In this document: one piece after another, positions 26,314-36,023 of the stretch
Layout of the letters: each line of letters starts with the position of its first letter
Numbering within the stretch: the stretch's first letter is position 1
Program-made: the position numbers and the translations under genes
The notes under the pieces: model-generated
What the model saw: the letters and a program-made list of their open reading frames with translations, nothing else
Told to the model about the DNA's origin: nothing
Database searches by the model: none
Assembly (NCBI GenBank): GCA_948579315.1
Contig: CAPAOL010000016.1
Coordinates: forward strand, 1 to 63,326
Direction of reading: 5' to 3'
Length of the DNA: 63,326 nt
Origin: an uncultured Phocaeicola sp.
GTDB lineage: Bacteria > Bacteroidota > Bacteroidia > Bacteroidales > Bacteroidaceae

Positions 26314-27159
26314 TTACTGAATACTTGCCTTGAGAATCCGGATATTCTCTATAGGGCGGTCTGCGCGGTTCGTTTTTGCTATTTCAATATTGTCCACTAC
26401 TTCCATACCTTCGGTTACTTCACCGAATACGGTATAAGAACCGTCCAAGTGGGGAGCGCCGCCTATGGTGCTGTATGCTTTGATCTGTTCGGGGGTGAAG
26501 CGGAATTTCTCTTCTTTGTCCGCCAGCTCACGGGCTTGGGCTTCCAAGGTGTCCTGTAATTCCAGTAATCCGGCATTGTCTCCCGCCTTGCGCATCTTGT
26601 ATATTTCCTTCATGTGCTGGCGTGCCAGACTGTCGAATAGAGCCTCTTCACGCTGTTCGTTTATTTTGTTCTCCATGCCCAGCAATTGCGGTTCGGTGAA
26701 CTTGCGTCCGGTAACAATATAGAACTGGCAACCCGATGAAGCCTTTTCGGGGTTCACATCATCACCCTGGCGTGCTGCCGCCAATACTCCTTTCTTGTGG
26801 AAGAATTTCGGATTGAACTCAGCGGGAATGGTGTAACCCACATCACCGCTGCCCAGCATGGCAGTATCCGATGCGTTTTTGCTGTCCGGATCGCCAGCTT
26901 GGATCATGAATTGTTTGATAACCCGGTGGAACAATGTACTGTCATATACTCCTTCTTTTACCAGTTTGATAAAGTTATCACGATGTTTCGGCGTTTCATT
27001 ATACAGGGCCACTGTGATATTTCCCATGGTGGTTTCCAGTTTTACCAAGGTACGCTTTTCATTTTCCATATGATGATTTGTTTGTCTTTTCGAGCCGGCG
27101 TTGCATGCAGTCAATGCAATGAAGGCTAGGCATATTAGTAAAATTTTGTTTGAAGTCAT
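26314..27159 (-). CDS. Periplasmic cyclophilin-type peptidyl-prolyl isomerase (lipoprotein)
   Basis: Proline isomerase of 281 aa aiding protein folding in the periplasm. The signal peptide ends with the lipobox ALTAC; no acidic export signal follows (CNAGSKR), so it should face the periplasm. The cyclophilin domain starts at about 38 (LVKLETTMGNITVALY) and has FIKLVKEGVYDSTLFHRVIK, FMIQAGDP, GVLAAARQGDD and the late block GSYTVFGEVTEGMEVVD. An unusual helical insertion of about 75 residues (about 155-230, rich in E, K and Q) separates the two halves, as in related Bacteroidetes proteins. A -7 box TATCTTTG (27182-27189) precedes it. Confidence 0.92.
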   Translation of the reverse strand: MTSNKILLICLAFIALTACNAGSKRQTNHHMENEKRTLVKLETTMGNITVALYNETPKHRDNFIKLVKEGVYDSTLFHRVIKQFMIQAGDPDSKNASDTAMLGSGDVGYTIPAEFNPKFFHKKGVLAAARQGDDVNPEKASSGCQFYIVTGRKFTEPQLLGMENKINEQREEALFDSLARQHMKEIYKMRKAGDNAGLLELQDTLEAQARELADKEEKFRFTPEQIKAYSTIGGAPHLDGSYTVFGEVTEGMEVVDNIEIAKTNRADRPIENIRILKASIQ

Positions 27160-27181
27160 GAGCTATTTTTTATTTATCGGA

Positions 27182-27189
27182 CAAAGATA
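27182..27189 (-). promoter_or_regulatory. Candidate -7 promoter element of the cyclophilin operon
   Basis: Minus-strand TATCTTTG matches TAnnTTTG; transcription would start near 27175, about 16 nt before the ATG. No -33 TTTG is found at the right distance. Confidence 0.35.
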
Positions 27190-27837
27190 GGAAATAAAAT
27201 TGAGAGTAAGAGCGGAAAAGCGAAGAAAGGAAGGATAAAAAAAGGGAGAGAGCGGAGGAATACTTCAGACGCAGACGCGGCAGAAACAGGTCTTTTTTCC
27301 TCACAAACGTGCGTGTTCTTATAATTTGTAGAGAAGAAAAGTAAATGGGGCAGAGTGAGGGGAAGAGAAGCACCGGAAAGAGAAAAGACGAAAGAAAATA
27401 GATAAAAAGACCGGCGGCAAAACCGGAAGATGATAAGACTTGAAAAAAGAAAATTAAAAAAGTTTCTGAATAACATGGTTTGCATAAGTCTTGAAATTCG
27501 CATTGAATAGTAGTATGGCATCCATCGTTTCAGAGGGAAGTCTTTGATGAAGGATGCCGGATTTATATCATATTTGTAATATGCGCGCACGTGTGTGAGA
27601 AAAAGGAACTGCGTCTACGTTGGAAGTAGCTTCCGTCTTCTTGGAAATCTGTCGGCTTGTCCGTATTGTTCATATTATGGGAACAGACGGGAGAGCTGAA
27701 AGATTTAAATTTTGCGGGGGTAAGATTATAGATCTTTCCTAGTGGCAACAGGTAGTCCGTAAGTTCTTTTTTAATAAATTATGGGAAACAAAAGATAAAA
27801 GCTGCGTTCTTTCAACCATTATGCCGATAAAATTGTT

Positions 27838-27845
27838 TAAATTTG
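27838..27845 (+). promoter_or_regulatory. Candidate -7 promoter element of tamB-tamL
   Basis: TAAATTTG fits TAnnTTTG. A start near 27852 excludes the upstream in-frame ATG at 27843 and supports initiation at 27870. The -33 region is weak. Confidence 0.4.
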
Positions 27846-27869
27846 CAGGAATACTTGTACAGACACTCG

Positions 27870-30800
27870 ATGAAGAAAAAATATGTTCGTTGGACATTGT
27901 GGACGATAGCATCTCCGTTCATTCTGTTCATCATTTTATGTATATTGATTTATTTGCCACCTATTCAGAATTTTCTGGTGGACAAAGCTGCTGTATATGC
28001 CTCGGAAGCTACTGGTATGAATATCTCCGTGGGACGTATCTCTTTGTCTTTTCCGTTGAATCTGGTGGTGACCAATGTAGATGCTGCTTCCCCGCATAAT
28101 GATACGTTGCTCAGTGTACGCCGCCTGCAAGTGAATGTGCAGTTGCTGCCACTGCTGAAAAAGCAGGTAGAAGTGGATGGCATATCCCTGCAAGGAGCCA
28201 CAGTGAATTCTAATGACTTGATACATGGCATGAAATTGAACGGTACTTTGGGGGAATTGTTCATTTCCAGTCATGGAGTGGCACTGGACCCCGAAACTGC
28301 CATCGTTAACAAAGTCTTGTTGAAAGATACGGATTTATCTCTTTGCCTGAATGACACCGCTGCGGCCGATACGGCTGCAAGCGACACCACCTATTGGAAA
28401 ATAATATTGCAGGATATTGATTTACAGAATGTATCCTTTGCGCTGGATATGCCTTTGGACAGCTTGTCATTGGCGGCTTCGCTGGATAATGCCATACTGC
28501 GCGACGGGCTGATAGACTTGCATAAATCGGCCTATTCGCTGCAAACGTTTCGGATAGAGAACGGACGTGTGCGTTACGATAACGGGAAGCCGCTGGCTGC
28601 CGACAGCCTGTCCTCCGGACTGGACCCCTCCCATATTGCACTGACGGATATCGGTGTGAAACTGGATTCCCTATACTACGGAGGTAGGAATATGAAAGCC
28701 ATAATCAGCCAGTTTGTGCTGAAAGAGCGTTCGGGAGTGGAAATCGTTTCTGCCACAGGGCGGATGGTTTCCAATGACAAGGTGCTGCGTGTGCCTTCAT
28801 TGAAACTGGAAACCCGGGATTCTTATCTGGAACTGAACGCTGCGATGGATTGGAATGCCTTGGATTTTAAGGATGAAGGCTTGGTGTCCGCACGGCTGAT
28901 GGCTGATATAGGAAAGCCGGATGTGGTGAGATTCATGGGAAGTATGGATGAAAAGTTTATCCGGCAGTATCCTTCCGAACCCTTGCGCATCCGTACAGGG
29001 ATCGACGGTGATTTGAACAAGCTGAAACTGACTACGCTGACTGCCGAGCTGCCCGGTGCATTGGGATTGTTCGCCCGGGGGGAACTAACCCATCTGACAG
29101 ACAGTCTGCTGCGCGGGGGGGATATCACTTTGGAAGCTGAAACCAAGGATTTGAAGTTTGTTTCCACGTTGGCTGAAGGAATAGAAATTCCATACGGAAC
29201 GCGCTTGGAAGGCAAATTTACGATGGCGGGCACTAAAATGGGCACGGACCTGCTGCTGATGCAGCCCGAAGCCCAGGCGGTGGTTGCGGCCGATACTATT
29301 CCTATAACGGTTTATAATGACAGCATCTCCGTAGCGGATGATTTCAAGATGGAACGGGCAGCCCGTCTGTTTGCCAAATACGACTTGTCGCGTGACAGGT
29401 ATGAGGCAGACTTGGCTGTCAATCATTTTGACCTGCACCAGTTTATGCCTGCCGATTCTTTGTACACCTTGTCCACCCGTCTGAAAGTGGAGGGGGAAGG
29501 TTTTGACTTTTTCTCTCCCCGTACTTATTTCAATGCGGAGGGCGGCATAGACCGTTTCCATTATGGCAGTTATCATCTGACAGGAATTTCATTGGCTGCC
29601 GGACTGGAGAAATCAAAGGTGCATGCTTCACTGGCAGTGAAAAACTGGACCATGGATATCAAGGCGCATTTGGATGGTATCTTGAAACCTCATGATGTTT
29701 CGGGCGACTTGAAAATGGATGTGGCTCATTTGGATTGGCAGGCGCTTCATCTGATGGATACCCGTTTTCAGACCTCCCAGCACCTGGGGGTCCGTTTCAG
29801 CAGTGACCTCAGAAAAAGGTATGTCGTAGAGGCCGAGATGACGAATGCCACGATTGTCACTGCCAAACGCACTTCCCATTCCAAGGACCTGTTTGCCGGA
29901 TTCAGCACTTCCAGAGATTCCACTTTTGCTTATCTGCGTGCGGGGGATCTTGATTTGAGTCTGGAAGGAGCAGGGCACATGGAATACATTTCCGGCAGGG
30001 CGGATTTGCTGATGAAGAAACTGGCGGAACAATGGGAAAGCAAACATATTGAACAGGAGGAGCTTCGGGAATTTCTTCCGGGACTATGTCTGAAAATATC
30101 TTCCGGTCCCGATAATCCGATAGCCAATTATCTGTCAATGATGGGGTTGTCATACACTCGTCTGTTTATGGATGTGGATTCATCTCCGGCAGAGGGATTG
30201 AACGGGGAGGCTTATTTATATGGATTGCGTACAGACAGCCTGACTTTGGATACCATTTATCTGGATGTACAGCAGGACCTGAATGGCATAAATATGTTGA
30301 GCGGAGTGGTGAACGGACCCAAACCGGGACAGGAGGCGTTTGATGTGACGCTGGAGGGAAATGTGGGAAACAACAGCGCCCAGTTGTTGGTTCAATACCT
30401 GAATGCCCGTAAAGAACAGGGAGTATATATGGGAGTGATGGCCGACCTGCGCCGCCACGGCATACGCATGAAGGTTTTTCCGGAGCATCCCACGTTGGTA
30501 TACCGTCCTTTTACCGTGAATAAAAATAACTATATTTATCTGGCTGACAACGGGCGGATTCATGCAAATCTGGATTTGCATGACGAGCAGGGGACCGGAC
30601 TCAGTTTCTATACCAATCGGGAAGATACCATAGCCAAACAGGATATGACGGTGGAGCTTTCACGCATCAATCTGAAAGAATTCCGGCGTATCCTTCCCTA
30701 TATGCCTGATATGGAAGGATGGATCGGAGCAGAAGCGCATTATATAGATTCCGGTCCGTATATGATGGTGAGCAGTGATTTGCGTATAGATGAATTCAAA

Positions 30801-32519
30801 TATGAAGGCAGTGCGTTGGGAAATTGGGAACTGGGTGGTGTGTATCTGCCCGGTGAGGCAAAGGATCATCATCTGGATGCCTATATACGCCATGATGGTG
30901 AGGAGATAGCTCATTTGGGAGGTATCTATCTGCCCGCGGAGGAAGGAACGGGAAGCCTGAGCGCGGATATAGCCTTCGAACATTTTCCGCTGAATGTCGC
31001 CAATCCGTTTGTGCCCGACCGCATGGTGGAACTGGACGGGGATATTGATGGAACATTGTCCATGAAAGGTGATCCGGCCAAACCCTTGCTGAATGGGGAA
31101 CTGGCATTGGATTCCGTGACTTTCTTCATGCCGGAGATGTCTGCCATGTTCCGTTTTGATAATGAACCGGTGCAGGTGGTGAACAGTAAGATGATGTTCA
31201 AGGAGTTCGATATATTCACCAAAGGCAAGACTCCTTTTACCATTAACGGCGAGGTGGATTTCTCGGATTTGGAACGGACGGCAGTGAACCTTAAAATGCA
31301 TGCCGAGAATTATGAGTTGCTGAATGCTCCCCGTACCAAGCGGGCTATGGTTTACGGCAAGATGTATGTGGATTTTAACGCAACGCTGCGCGGTCCTGTG
31401 GAGGAACTGGTGATGCGGGGGAACATGAACATCTTGGGGAAGACCAATGTGACCTATGTCCTGAAAGACTCTCCCTTGACGGTGAACGACCGTTTGGGGG
31501 ATATGGTGACTTTTGTCAATTTCAACGACACAACTTCGGTAGAGGAGTCCTCTGTCCAGCAAATCTCTTTGGGAGGGATGGATGTGGCCATGACCATGCA
31601 TATAGACCAGGCGGTGCAGGCACGTGTGGATCTGGTGCCGGACGGCTCCAACTATATGTTGCTGGAAGGAGGCGGAGACTTGTCATTCCAGTACACTCCT
31701 CAGGGGGATATGTTGCTGACCGGGCGTTATTCCTTGATGAGCGGGGAGATGAAATACCAGATTCCGATTATTCCGCTGAAGACTTTTAATATTCAAAATG
31801 GCAGTTATGTGGAGTGGACGGGAAATATCATGAATCCGCAACTGAACATTACCGCGGCCGAAAGGGTCCGTGCTTCGGTGGGCGAGGATGGAAAGACTTC
31901 GCGTATCGTCGGGTTTGATGTAGGGATCGCTTTGAGCCAGAGTCTGGAGAATCTGGGGCTGGCGTTTACCCTTTCGGCTCCCGAGGATGCGTCTGTGCAA
32001 GACCAGCTGAATGCCATGTCGGTGGAGGAACGGGGAAAACTGGCTGTCACCATGCTGGTGACCGGAATGTATATGGCTGAAGGAAACTCTACGGGAGGAT
32101 TTAATGTGAATAATGCCTTGAACTCATTCCTGCAGAGCGAAATCTCGAATATTGCCGGAAAAGCACTTGATATCAATGTGGGCATGGAAACGGTGGATGA
32201 TGCCGATAGCGGCGGGAAACGCACGGATTATAATTTCCAGTTCGCCAAACGTTTCTGGAATAACCGCTTCCGTATAGTGGTAGGCGGTAAAGTGTCTACC
32301 GGAAGTACGGTACAGCAGGATGAAACCTTTATTGATAATGTATCCATAGAATACCGCTTGGACAACAGCGGTACCCGGTATGTCAAGCTCTTCCACGACA
32401 AGAACTATGAGAGTGTGCTGGAAGGTGAGATCATAGAGACCGGTGTGGGTATTGTGCTTCGCAAGAAGATGAGTCACCTGGGCGAACTGTTTATTTTCAA
32501 GTCTAAGAAGAAAAAATGA
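27870..32519 (+). CDS. tamB: TamB-like translocation and assembly module protein (AsmA/DUF490 family)
   Basis: Very large envelope protein of 1549 aa, anchored by an N-terminal membrane helix (about 10-32, IASPFILFIILCILIYLPP) and spanning the periplasm as a beta-rich groove. It works with the outer-membrane partner encoded next; TamB-type proteins take part in outer-membrane protein assembly and lipid transport. The N-terminal AsmA-like part (VGRISLSFPLNLVVTNV) and the C-terminal DUF490 domain (about 1130-1540, TFNIQNGSYVEWTGN, LNITAAERV) are clear. The end YRLDNSGTRYVKLFHDKNYES is typical. I start it at 27870 because of the promoter position. The stop is 11 bp before the tamL ATG. Confidence 0.92.
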   Translation: MKKKYVRWTLWTIASPFILFIILCILIYLPPIQNFLVDKAAVYASEATGMNISVGRISLSFPLNLVVTNVDAASPHNDTLLSVRRLQVNVQLLPLLKKQVEVDGISLQGATVNSNDLIHGMKLNGTLGELFISSHGVALDPETAIVNKVLLKDTDLSLCLNDTAAADTAASDTTYWKIILQDIDLQNVSFALDMPLDSLSLAASLDNAILRDGLIDLHKSAYSLQTFRIENGRVRYDNGKPLAADSLSSGLDPSHIALTDIGVKLDSLYYGGRNMKAIISQFVLKERSGVEIVSATGRMVSNDKVLRVPSLKLETRDSYLELNAAMDWNALDFKDEGLVSARLMADIGKPDVVRFMGSMDEKFIRQYPSEPLRIRTGIDGDLNKLKLTTLTAELPGALGLFARGELTHLTDSLLRGGDITLEAETKDLKFVSTLAEGIEIPYGTRLEGKFTMAGTKMGTDLLLMQPEAQAVVAADTIPITVYNDSISVADDFKMERAARLFAKYDLSRDRYEADLAVNHFDLHQFMPADSLYTLSTRLKVEGEGFDFFSPRTYFNAEGGIDRFHYGSYHLTGISLAAGLEKSKVHASLAVKNWTMDIKAHLDGILKPHDVSGDLKMDVAHLDWQALHLMDTRFQTSQHLGVRFSSDLRKRYVVEAEMTNATIVTAKRTSHSKDLFAGFSTSRDSTFAYLRAGDLDLSLEGAGHMEYISGRADLLMKKLAEQWESKHIEQEELREFLPGLCLKISSGPDNPIANYLSMMGLSYTRLFMDVDSSPAEGLNGEAYLYGLRTDSLTLDTIYLDVQQDLNGINMLSGVVNGPKPGQEAFDVTLEGNVGNNSAQLLVQYLNARKEQGVYMGVMADLRRHGIRMKVFPEHPTLVYRPFTVNKNNYIYLADNGRIHANLDLHDEQGTGLSFYTNREDTIAKQDMTVELSRINLKEFRRILPYMPDMEGWIGAEAHYIDSGPYMMVSSDLRIDEFKYEGSALGNWELGGVYLPGEAKDHHLDAYIRHDGEEIAHLGGIYLPAEEGTGSLSADIAFEHFPLNVANPFVPDRMVELDGDIDGTLSMKGDPAKPLLNGELALDSVTFFMPEMSAMFRFDNEPVQVVNSKMMFKEFDIFTKGKTPFTINGEVDFSDLERTAVNLKMHAENYELLNAPRTKRAMVYGKMYVDFNATLRGPVEELVMRGNMNILGKTNVTYVLKDSPLTVNDRLGDMVTFVNFNDTTSVEESSVQQISLGGMDVAMTMHIDQAVQARVDLVPDGSNYMLLEGGGDLSFQYTPQGDMLLTGRYSLMSGEMKYQIPIIPLKTFNIQNGSYVEWTGNIMNPQLNITAAERVRASVGEDGKTSRIVGFDVGIALSQSLENLGLAFTLSAPEDASVQDQLNAMSVEERGKLAVTMLVTGMYMAEGNSTGGFNVNNALNSFLQSEISNIAGKALDINVGMETVDDADSGGKRTDYNFQFAKRFWNNRFRIVVGGKVSTGSTVQQDETFIDNVSIEYRLDNSGTRYVKLFHDKNYESVLEGEIIETGVGIVLRKKMSHLGELFIFKSKKKK

Positions 32520-32530
32520 TTGTTGGAGAT

Positions 32531-34873
32531 ATGGAGAGAAAACATAACATAAACCTGCTTCTATTATCGGTATTGTTGCTGATGACAGCTGCCTGCTCTA
32601 CTACCAGGAATTTGCCGGAAGACGAAACGCTATATGTCGGTGTGAAAAATATGGAGATTCTGAATGAAGACAAGACCCCTGCCGGTGTCCAGACCTTGGA
32701 AGAGGTGGAGGCTGCTTTGTCTTATCCTCCCAATAATGCCATTTTGGGAAGCAACTCCTTGCGTTTTCCCATTCCTTTCGGTTTGTGGATATACAATGAT
32801 TTTGTGAAATACCAGGATAAAAAGGGGGTGGGGCATTGGATCTTCAACAAGCTGGGGTCTACTCCGGTGTATTTGTCTACGGTGAATCCGGAAACCCGTG
32901 TGAAGGTGGCCACCAATCTGTTGCACGATTATGGCTTTTTCAATGGTGCTGTGACTTATTCTGTAGACTCGTTGAAGAATCCTCGGAAAGCCAAGTTAAG
33001 TTATAAGATTGATATGGCGAACCCTTATTATCTGGACTCTGTCATGTATCTGAAATATCCTCCTCGCGCCGATAGTCTGATCAGGGCTGCTTATGACCAG
33101 AGGGTATTGCATAAAGGAGATAATTTCAGTGTGTTGAAACTGGAGGAGGAGCGCCAGCGGCTGAGTACCCTTTTCCGTAACAATGGTTATTATTATTTCC
33201 GTCCCGAATTCATTACTTTCCGTGCGGATACCTTGCGCAAACCGGGAATGGTCAGTTTGCAGGTTGTCCCGAAAGCCGGAGTGCCTGCCGATGCGAAAAG
33301 ACCTTATTATATAGGGAATACTTCTGTTTATCTTACCGGATATAAAGGGGAGGAACCTACTGATTCCATCGTCTTTCCGGGAATGACTTTACACTATAGC
33401 GGTAAGAAACCCGGTATCCGTCTCGGAGTATTGGCTAAGCGCTTCTTTTACCAGAAAGGGCAGCTTTATTCTCAGGCCCGTCAGAATTTCACGCAGGAAG
33501 CCTTGGCGCGTTTGGGCATTTTCAAATTTGCCGAGTTCCGCTATGCCCCGCAAGATACATTGCCGGGGTGTGATACGCTGAATGTGCGGATGAATGCTAC
33601 ATTCGATTTGCCGTATGACGGAGAACTGGAATTCAATGTGACTACCAAAAGTACGGATCAGACTGGTCCCGGAGCGATTTTCAGCCTCTCGCGGAAGAAT
33701 TTCATGCGTACAGCCGCCACGCTTTCTTTCCAGTTGAAAGGGTCATACGAATGGCAGACCAATTCTACGGCGGATGGGAACAGTTCTAAATTGAATTCAT
33801 ACGAGCTGGGAACTTCTTTCTCATTGGAGTATCCTCGCCTGGTGTTGCCGTGGATGAGTAAAAAAATGATGCGCTCACGATTTCCGCAGCATACCTCATT
33901 CAAGTTGTATGCCAGTCAGTTGAACCGTGCCCGCTTCTTTAAAATGCTTTCTTTTGGTGGAACGGTGTCATACGATTTCCAGCCTTCGCGGGTATGGAAA
34001 CATACGGTGACTCCTTTCAGACTGGCATTTAATACGTTGCAGCATACTACTACACGTTTTGATACGATAGTGGACAAGAACCGGAGTTTGAAAATCAGTT
34101 TGGGAAATCAGTTTATCCCGGCTATGAGTTATACGTTTACGTATGATAACGCCCCGTTGAAGAAACGCAATAATTTATGGTGGGAAACTTCCTTTACTTC
34201 GGCAGGTAATCTGACTTCGTTGGTGTATGCTGCTTTTGGGAAGGGATTCAAGGAAACAGATAAGAAGTTATTAAACAGTCCTTATGCGCAATTCCTGAAA
34301 ATGACATCCGAAGTGCGTTGTTTGTTTAAAGTCGGAGAGAAACAGCATATAGCCACTCGTTTGATGGGGGGAATTTTGTATGCATATGGGAACCAGACTG
34401 TAGCGCCTTACAGCGAGCAGTTCTATATTGGGGGAGCTAACAGTATCCGTGCGTTTACAGTGCGCTCTATCGGCCCCGGTTCTTATCGTCCCGAAGATAA
34501 ACAGTATGGTTATCTGGATGAAACCGGAGATGTGAAGCTGGAAGCGAATGTGGAATACCGTTTCCCTATCCTGGGTGATTTGTACGGGGCAGCTTTTCTG
34601 GATGCGGGAAATGTGTGGCTGCTGCGTGAACAAAAGAATGAGGAAGGTGAGAATATACGTCCCGGCGGTTTGCTTACTCTTCGTAATTTTGCTAAAAGTA
34701 TAGCTTTGGGTACTGGGGTGGGATTGCGTTATGACCTTACTTTCCTGGTGATCCGCCTGGATCTGGGTATTGCTCTTCATGATCCGTATGATACCGGCAA
34801 GAAAGGATATTATAATATTCCTAAGTTTAAGGATGGACTGGGATTGCACTTTGCCATCGGCTATCCTTTCTAG
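32531..34873 (+). CDS. tamL: TamL: lipoprotein TamA/BamA-type outer-membrane protein
   Basis: Omp85-family outer-membrane protein of 780 aa, started at 32531 (MERKHNINLL) behind a GGAG ribosome site. The signal peptide ends with the lipobox MTAAC (then STTRNLPEDE), so the protein is lipidated; TamA paralogues with a lipid anchor are named TamL in Bacteroidetes. POTRA-like segments occupy about 35-330 (PYYIGNTSVYLTGY), and the D15/surface antigen barrel about 385-780, with FYIGGANSIRAFTVRSIGPGSY (the conserved GGxxSxRG-like loop, here NSIRAF), LEANVEYRFPI and the C-terminal GLHFAIGYPF ending in Phe. It directly follows tamB. Confidence 0.92.
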   Translation: MERKHNINLLLLSVLLLMTAACSTTRNLPEDETLYVGVKNMEILNEDKTPAGVQTLEEVEAALSYPPNNAILGSNSLRFPIPFGLWIYNDFVKYQDKKGVGHWIFNKLGSTPVYLSTVNPETRVKVATNLLHDYGFFNGAVTYSVDSLKNPRKAKLSYKIDMANPYYLDSVMYLKYPPRADSLIRAAYDQRVLHKGDNFSVLKLEEERQRLSTLFRNNGYYYFRPEFITFRADTLRKPGMVSLQVVPKAGVPADAKRPYYIGNTSVYLTGYKGEEPTDSIVFPGMTLHYSGKKPGIRLGVLAKRFFYQKGQLYSQARQNFTQEALARLGIFKFAEFRYAPQDTLPGCDTLNVRMNATFDLPYDGELEFNVTTKSTDQTGPGAIFSLSRKNFMRTAATLSFQLKGSYEWQTNSTADGNSSKLNSYELGTSFSLEYPRLVLPWMSKKMMRSRFPQHTSFKLYASQLNRARFFKMLSFGGTVSYDFQPSRVWKHTVTPFRLAFNTLQHTTTRFDTIVDKNRSLKISLGNQFIPAMSYTFTYDNAPLKKRNNLWWETSFTSAGNLTSLVYAAFGKGFKETDKKLLNSPYAQFLKMTSEVRCLFKVGEKQHIATRLMGGILYAYGNQTVAPYSEQFYIGGANSIRAFTVRSIGPGSYRPEDKQYGYLDETGDVKLEANVEYRFPILGDLYGAAFLDAGNVWLLREQKNEEGENIRPGGLLTLRNFAKSIALGTGVGLRYDLTFLVIRLDLGIALHDPYDTGKKGYYNIPKFKDGLGLHFAIGYPF

Positions 34874-35007
34874 AAATAGGGCTTGATTTGCGTCAAAAGG
34901 AGGGAAATGATTGATTTATGCTCGAATTTGAATGGAATGTAGCTTTTTTCCTCCGTATTATTTTGTAGCTTTGTACCATCAAATATTCAATTTTAAATAA
35001 ATAAACT

Positions 35008-35919
35008 ATGAAACCAACTTTATTTTTATTGGCGGCTGGTATGGGCAGCCGTTACGGAGGATTGAAGCAATTGGATGGTCTGGGTCCTAACGGCGAAACT
35101 ATTATGGATTATTCTATTTATGACGCTATCAACGCCGGCTTTGGAAAACTGGTCTTTGTTATCCGTAAAGATTTTGAACAAGATTTTCGTGAAAAGATTA
35201 TTTCTAAATATGAAGGTCATATTCCTTGCGAACTGGTATTCCAGGCTTTAGACAATCTGCCGGAGGGTTTTACTTGTCCTGCGGAGCGTACAAAACCTTG
35301 GGGAACTAACCATGCTGTCATGATGGGAGCTGATGTGATACAGGAACCGTTTGCGGTGATCAATTGCGATGACTTCTATGGCCGTGACTCGTTCCAGGTA
35401 ATGGGCAAGTTCCTTTCTGCACTGCCCGAAGGTGCTAAAAACACGTATGCTATGGTGGGCTTCCGTGTAGGAAATACATTGAGCGAGAGTGGAACGGTAT
35501 CCCGCGGCATCTGTGGAACCAATGCGGATCATTTGTTGACTTCCGTGGTAGAACGTACCAAAATTCAGCGCATAGACGGAGAAGTGAAGTATATTGACGA
35601 CAATGGCGAATGGACAGCTACCCCTGACACAACTCCGGTGAGCATGAACTTCTGGGGCTTTACTCCTGATTACTTTGCTTACAGCAAGGAATTCTTTAAA
35701 GCATTCTTGAGCGATCCTAAAAATATGGAAAACTTGAAGAGCGAATTCTTTATTCCGCTGATGGTGGACAAGCTGATTAGTGACGGTACTGCTACCGTTG
35801 AGGTATTGGATACTACCAGCAAATGGTTTGGAGTAACTTATCCTGAAGACCGTCAGAGTGTGGTTGACAAGATACAGGCATTGGTGGATGCCGGTGAATA
35901 TCCTGCAAAATTATTTTAA
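35008..35919 (+). CDS. Sugar-phosphate nucleotidyltransferase-like protein
   Basis: Cytoplasmic NTP-transferase fold protein of 303 aa. The nucleotide-binding signature is LLAAGMGSRYGGLKQ at residues 7-21 and the metal-binding Asp block is FAVINCDDFYGRD (about 113-125); PWGTNHAVMMGAD corresponds to the base-contact region. The partner sugar phosphate cannot be told; related Bacteroides genes are annotated only as nucleotidyltransferases. It is monocistronic, with a -7 box TAGCTTTG at 34966-34973 and a terminator at 35959-35992. Confidence 0.85.
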   Translation: MKPTLFLLAAGMGSRYGGLKQLDGLGPNGETIMDYSIYDAINAGFGKLVFVIRKDFEQDFREKIISKYEGHIPCELVFQALDNLPEGFTCPAERTKPWGTNHAVMMGADVIQEPFAVINCDDFYGRDSFQVMGKFLSALPEGAKNTYAMVGFRVGNTLSESGTVSRGICGTNADHLLTSVVERTKIQRIDGEVKYIDDNGEWTATPDTTPVSMNFWGFTPDYFAYSKEFFKAFLSDPKNMENLKSEFFIPLMVDKLISDGTATVEVLDTTSKWFGVTYPEDRQSVVDKIQALVDAGEYPAKLF

Positions 35920-35958
35920 GATGAGAGGTAGTGTAGTCACACTTATATAATTTACTTT

Positions 35959-35992
35959 CGGGGGCTGTCCGTTTTTTTTTGGACAACCCCCG
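35959..35992. terminator. Terminator between the nucleotidyltransferase and AraC genes
   Basis: CGGGGGCTGTCC (35959-35970) pairs with GGACAACCCCCG (35981-35992), one mismatch, with a T-rich loop. It lies between converging genes and could serve both. Confidence 0.75.
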
Positions 35993-36023
35993 TTGGATTA
36001 CTATTTTTTATTTTCTGTTTTCA

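Larger units (their letters stand above)
27160..27869. other. Long gene-free region between cyclophilin and tamB
   Basis: About 700 bp between divergent genes. From roughly 27185 to 27450 the plus strand is strongly purine-rich (long runs such as GAAAAGCGAAGAAAGGAAGG), which gives leucine/serine/phenylalanine-rich sham frames on the minus strand. The rest is ordinary AT-rich DNA. It contains the cyclophilin -7 box on the left and a tamB -7 box (27838-27845) on the right. I see no RNA gene. Confidence 0.6.

Noticed and set aside
27170..27590. Two minus-strand open frames of 67 and 138 codons in the gap before tamB
   Set aside because: They are rich in Leu, Ser, Phe and Arg because they read the complement of a polypurine stretch; no ribosome site or family features.
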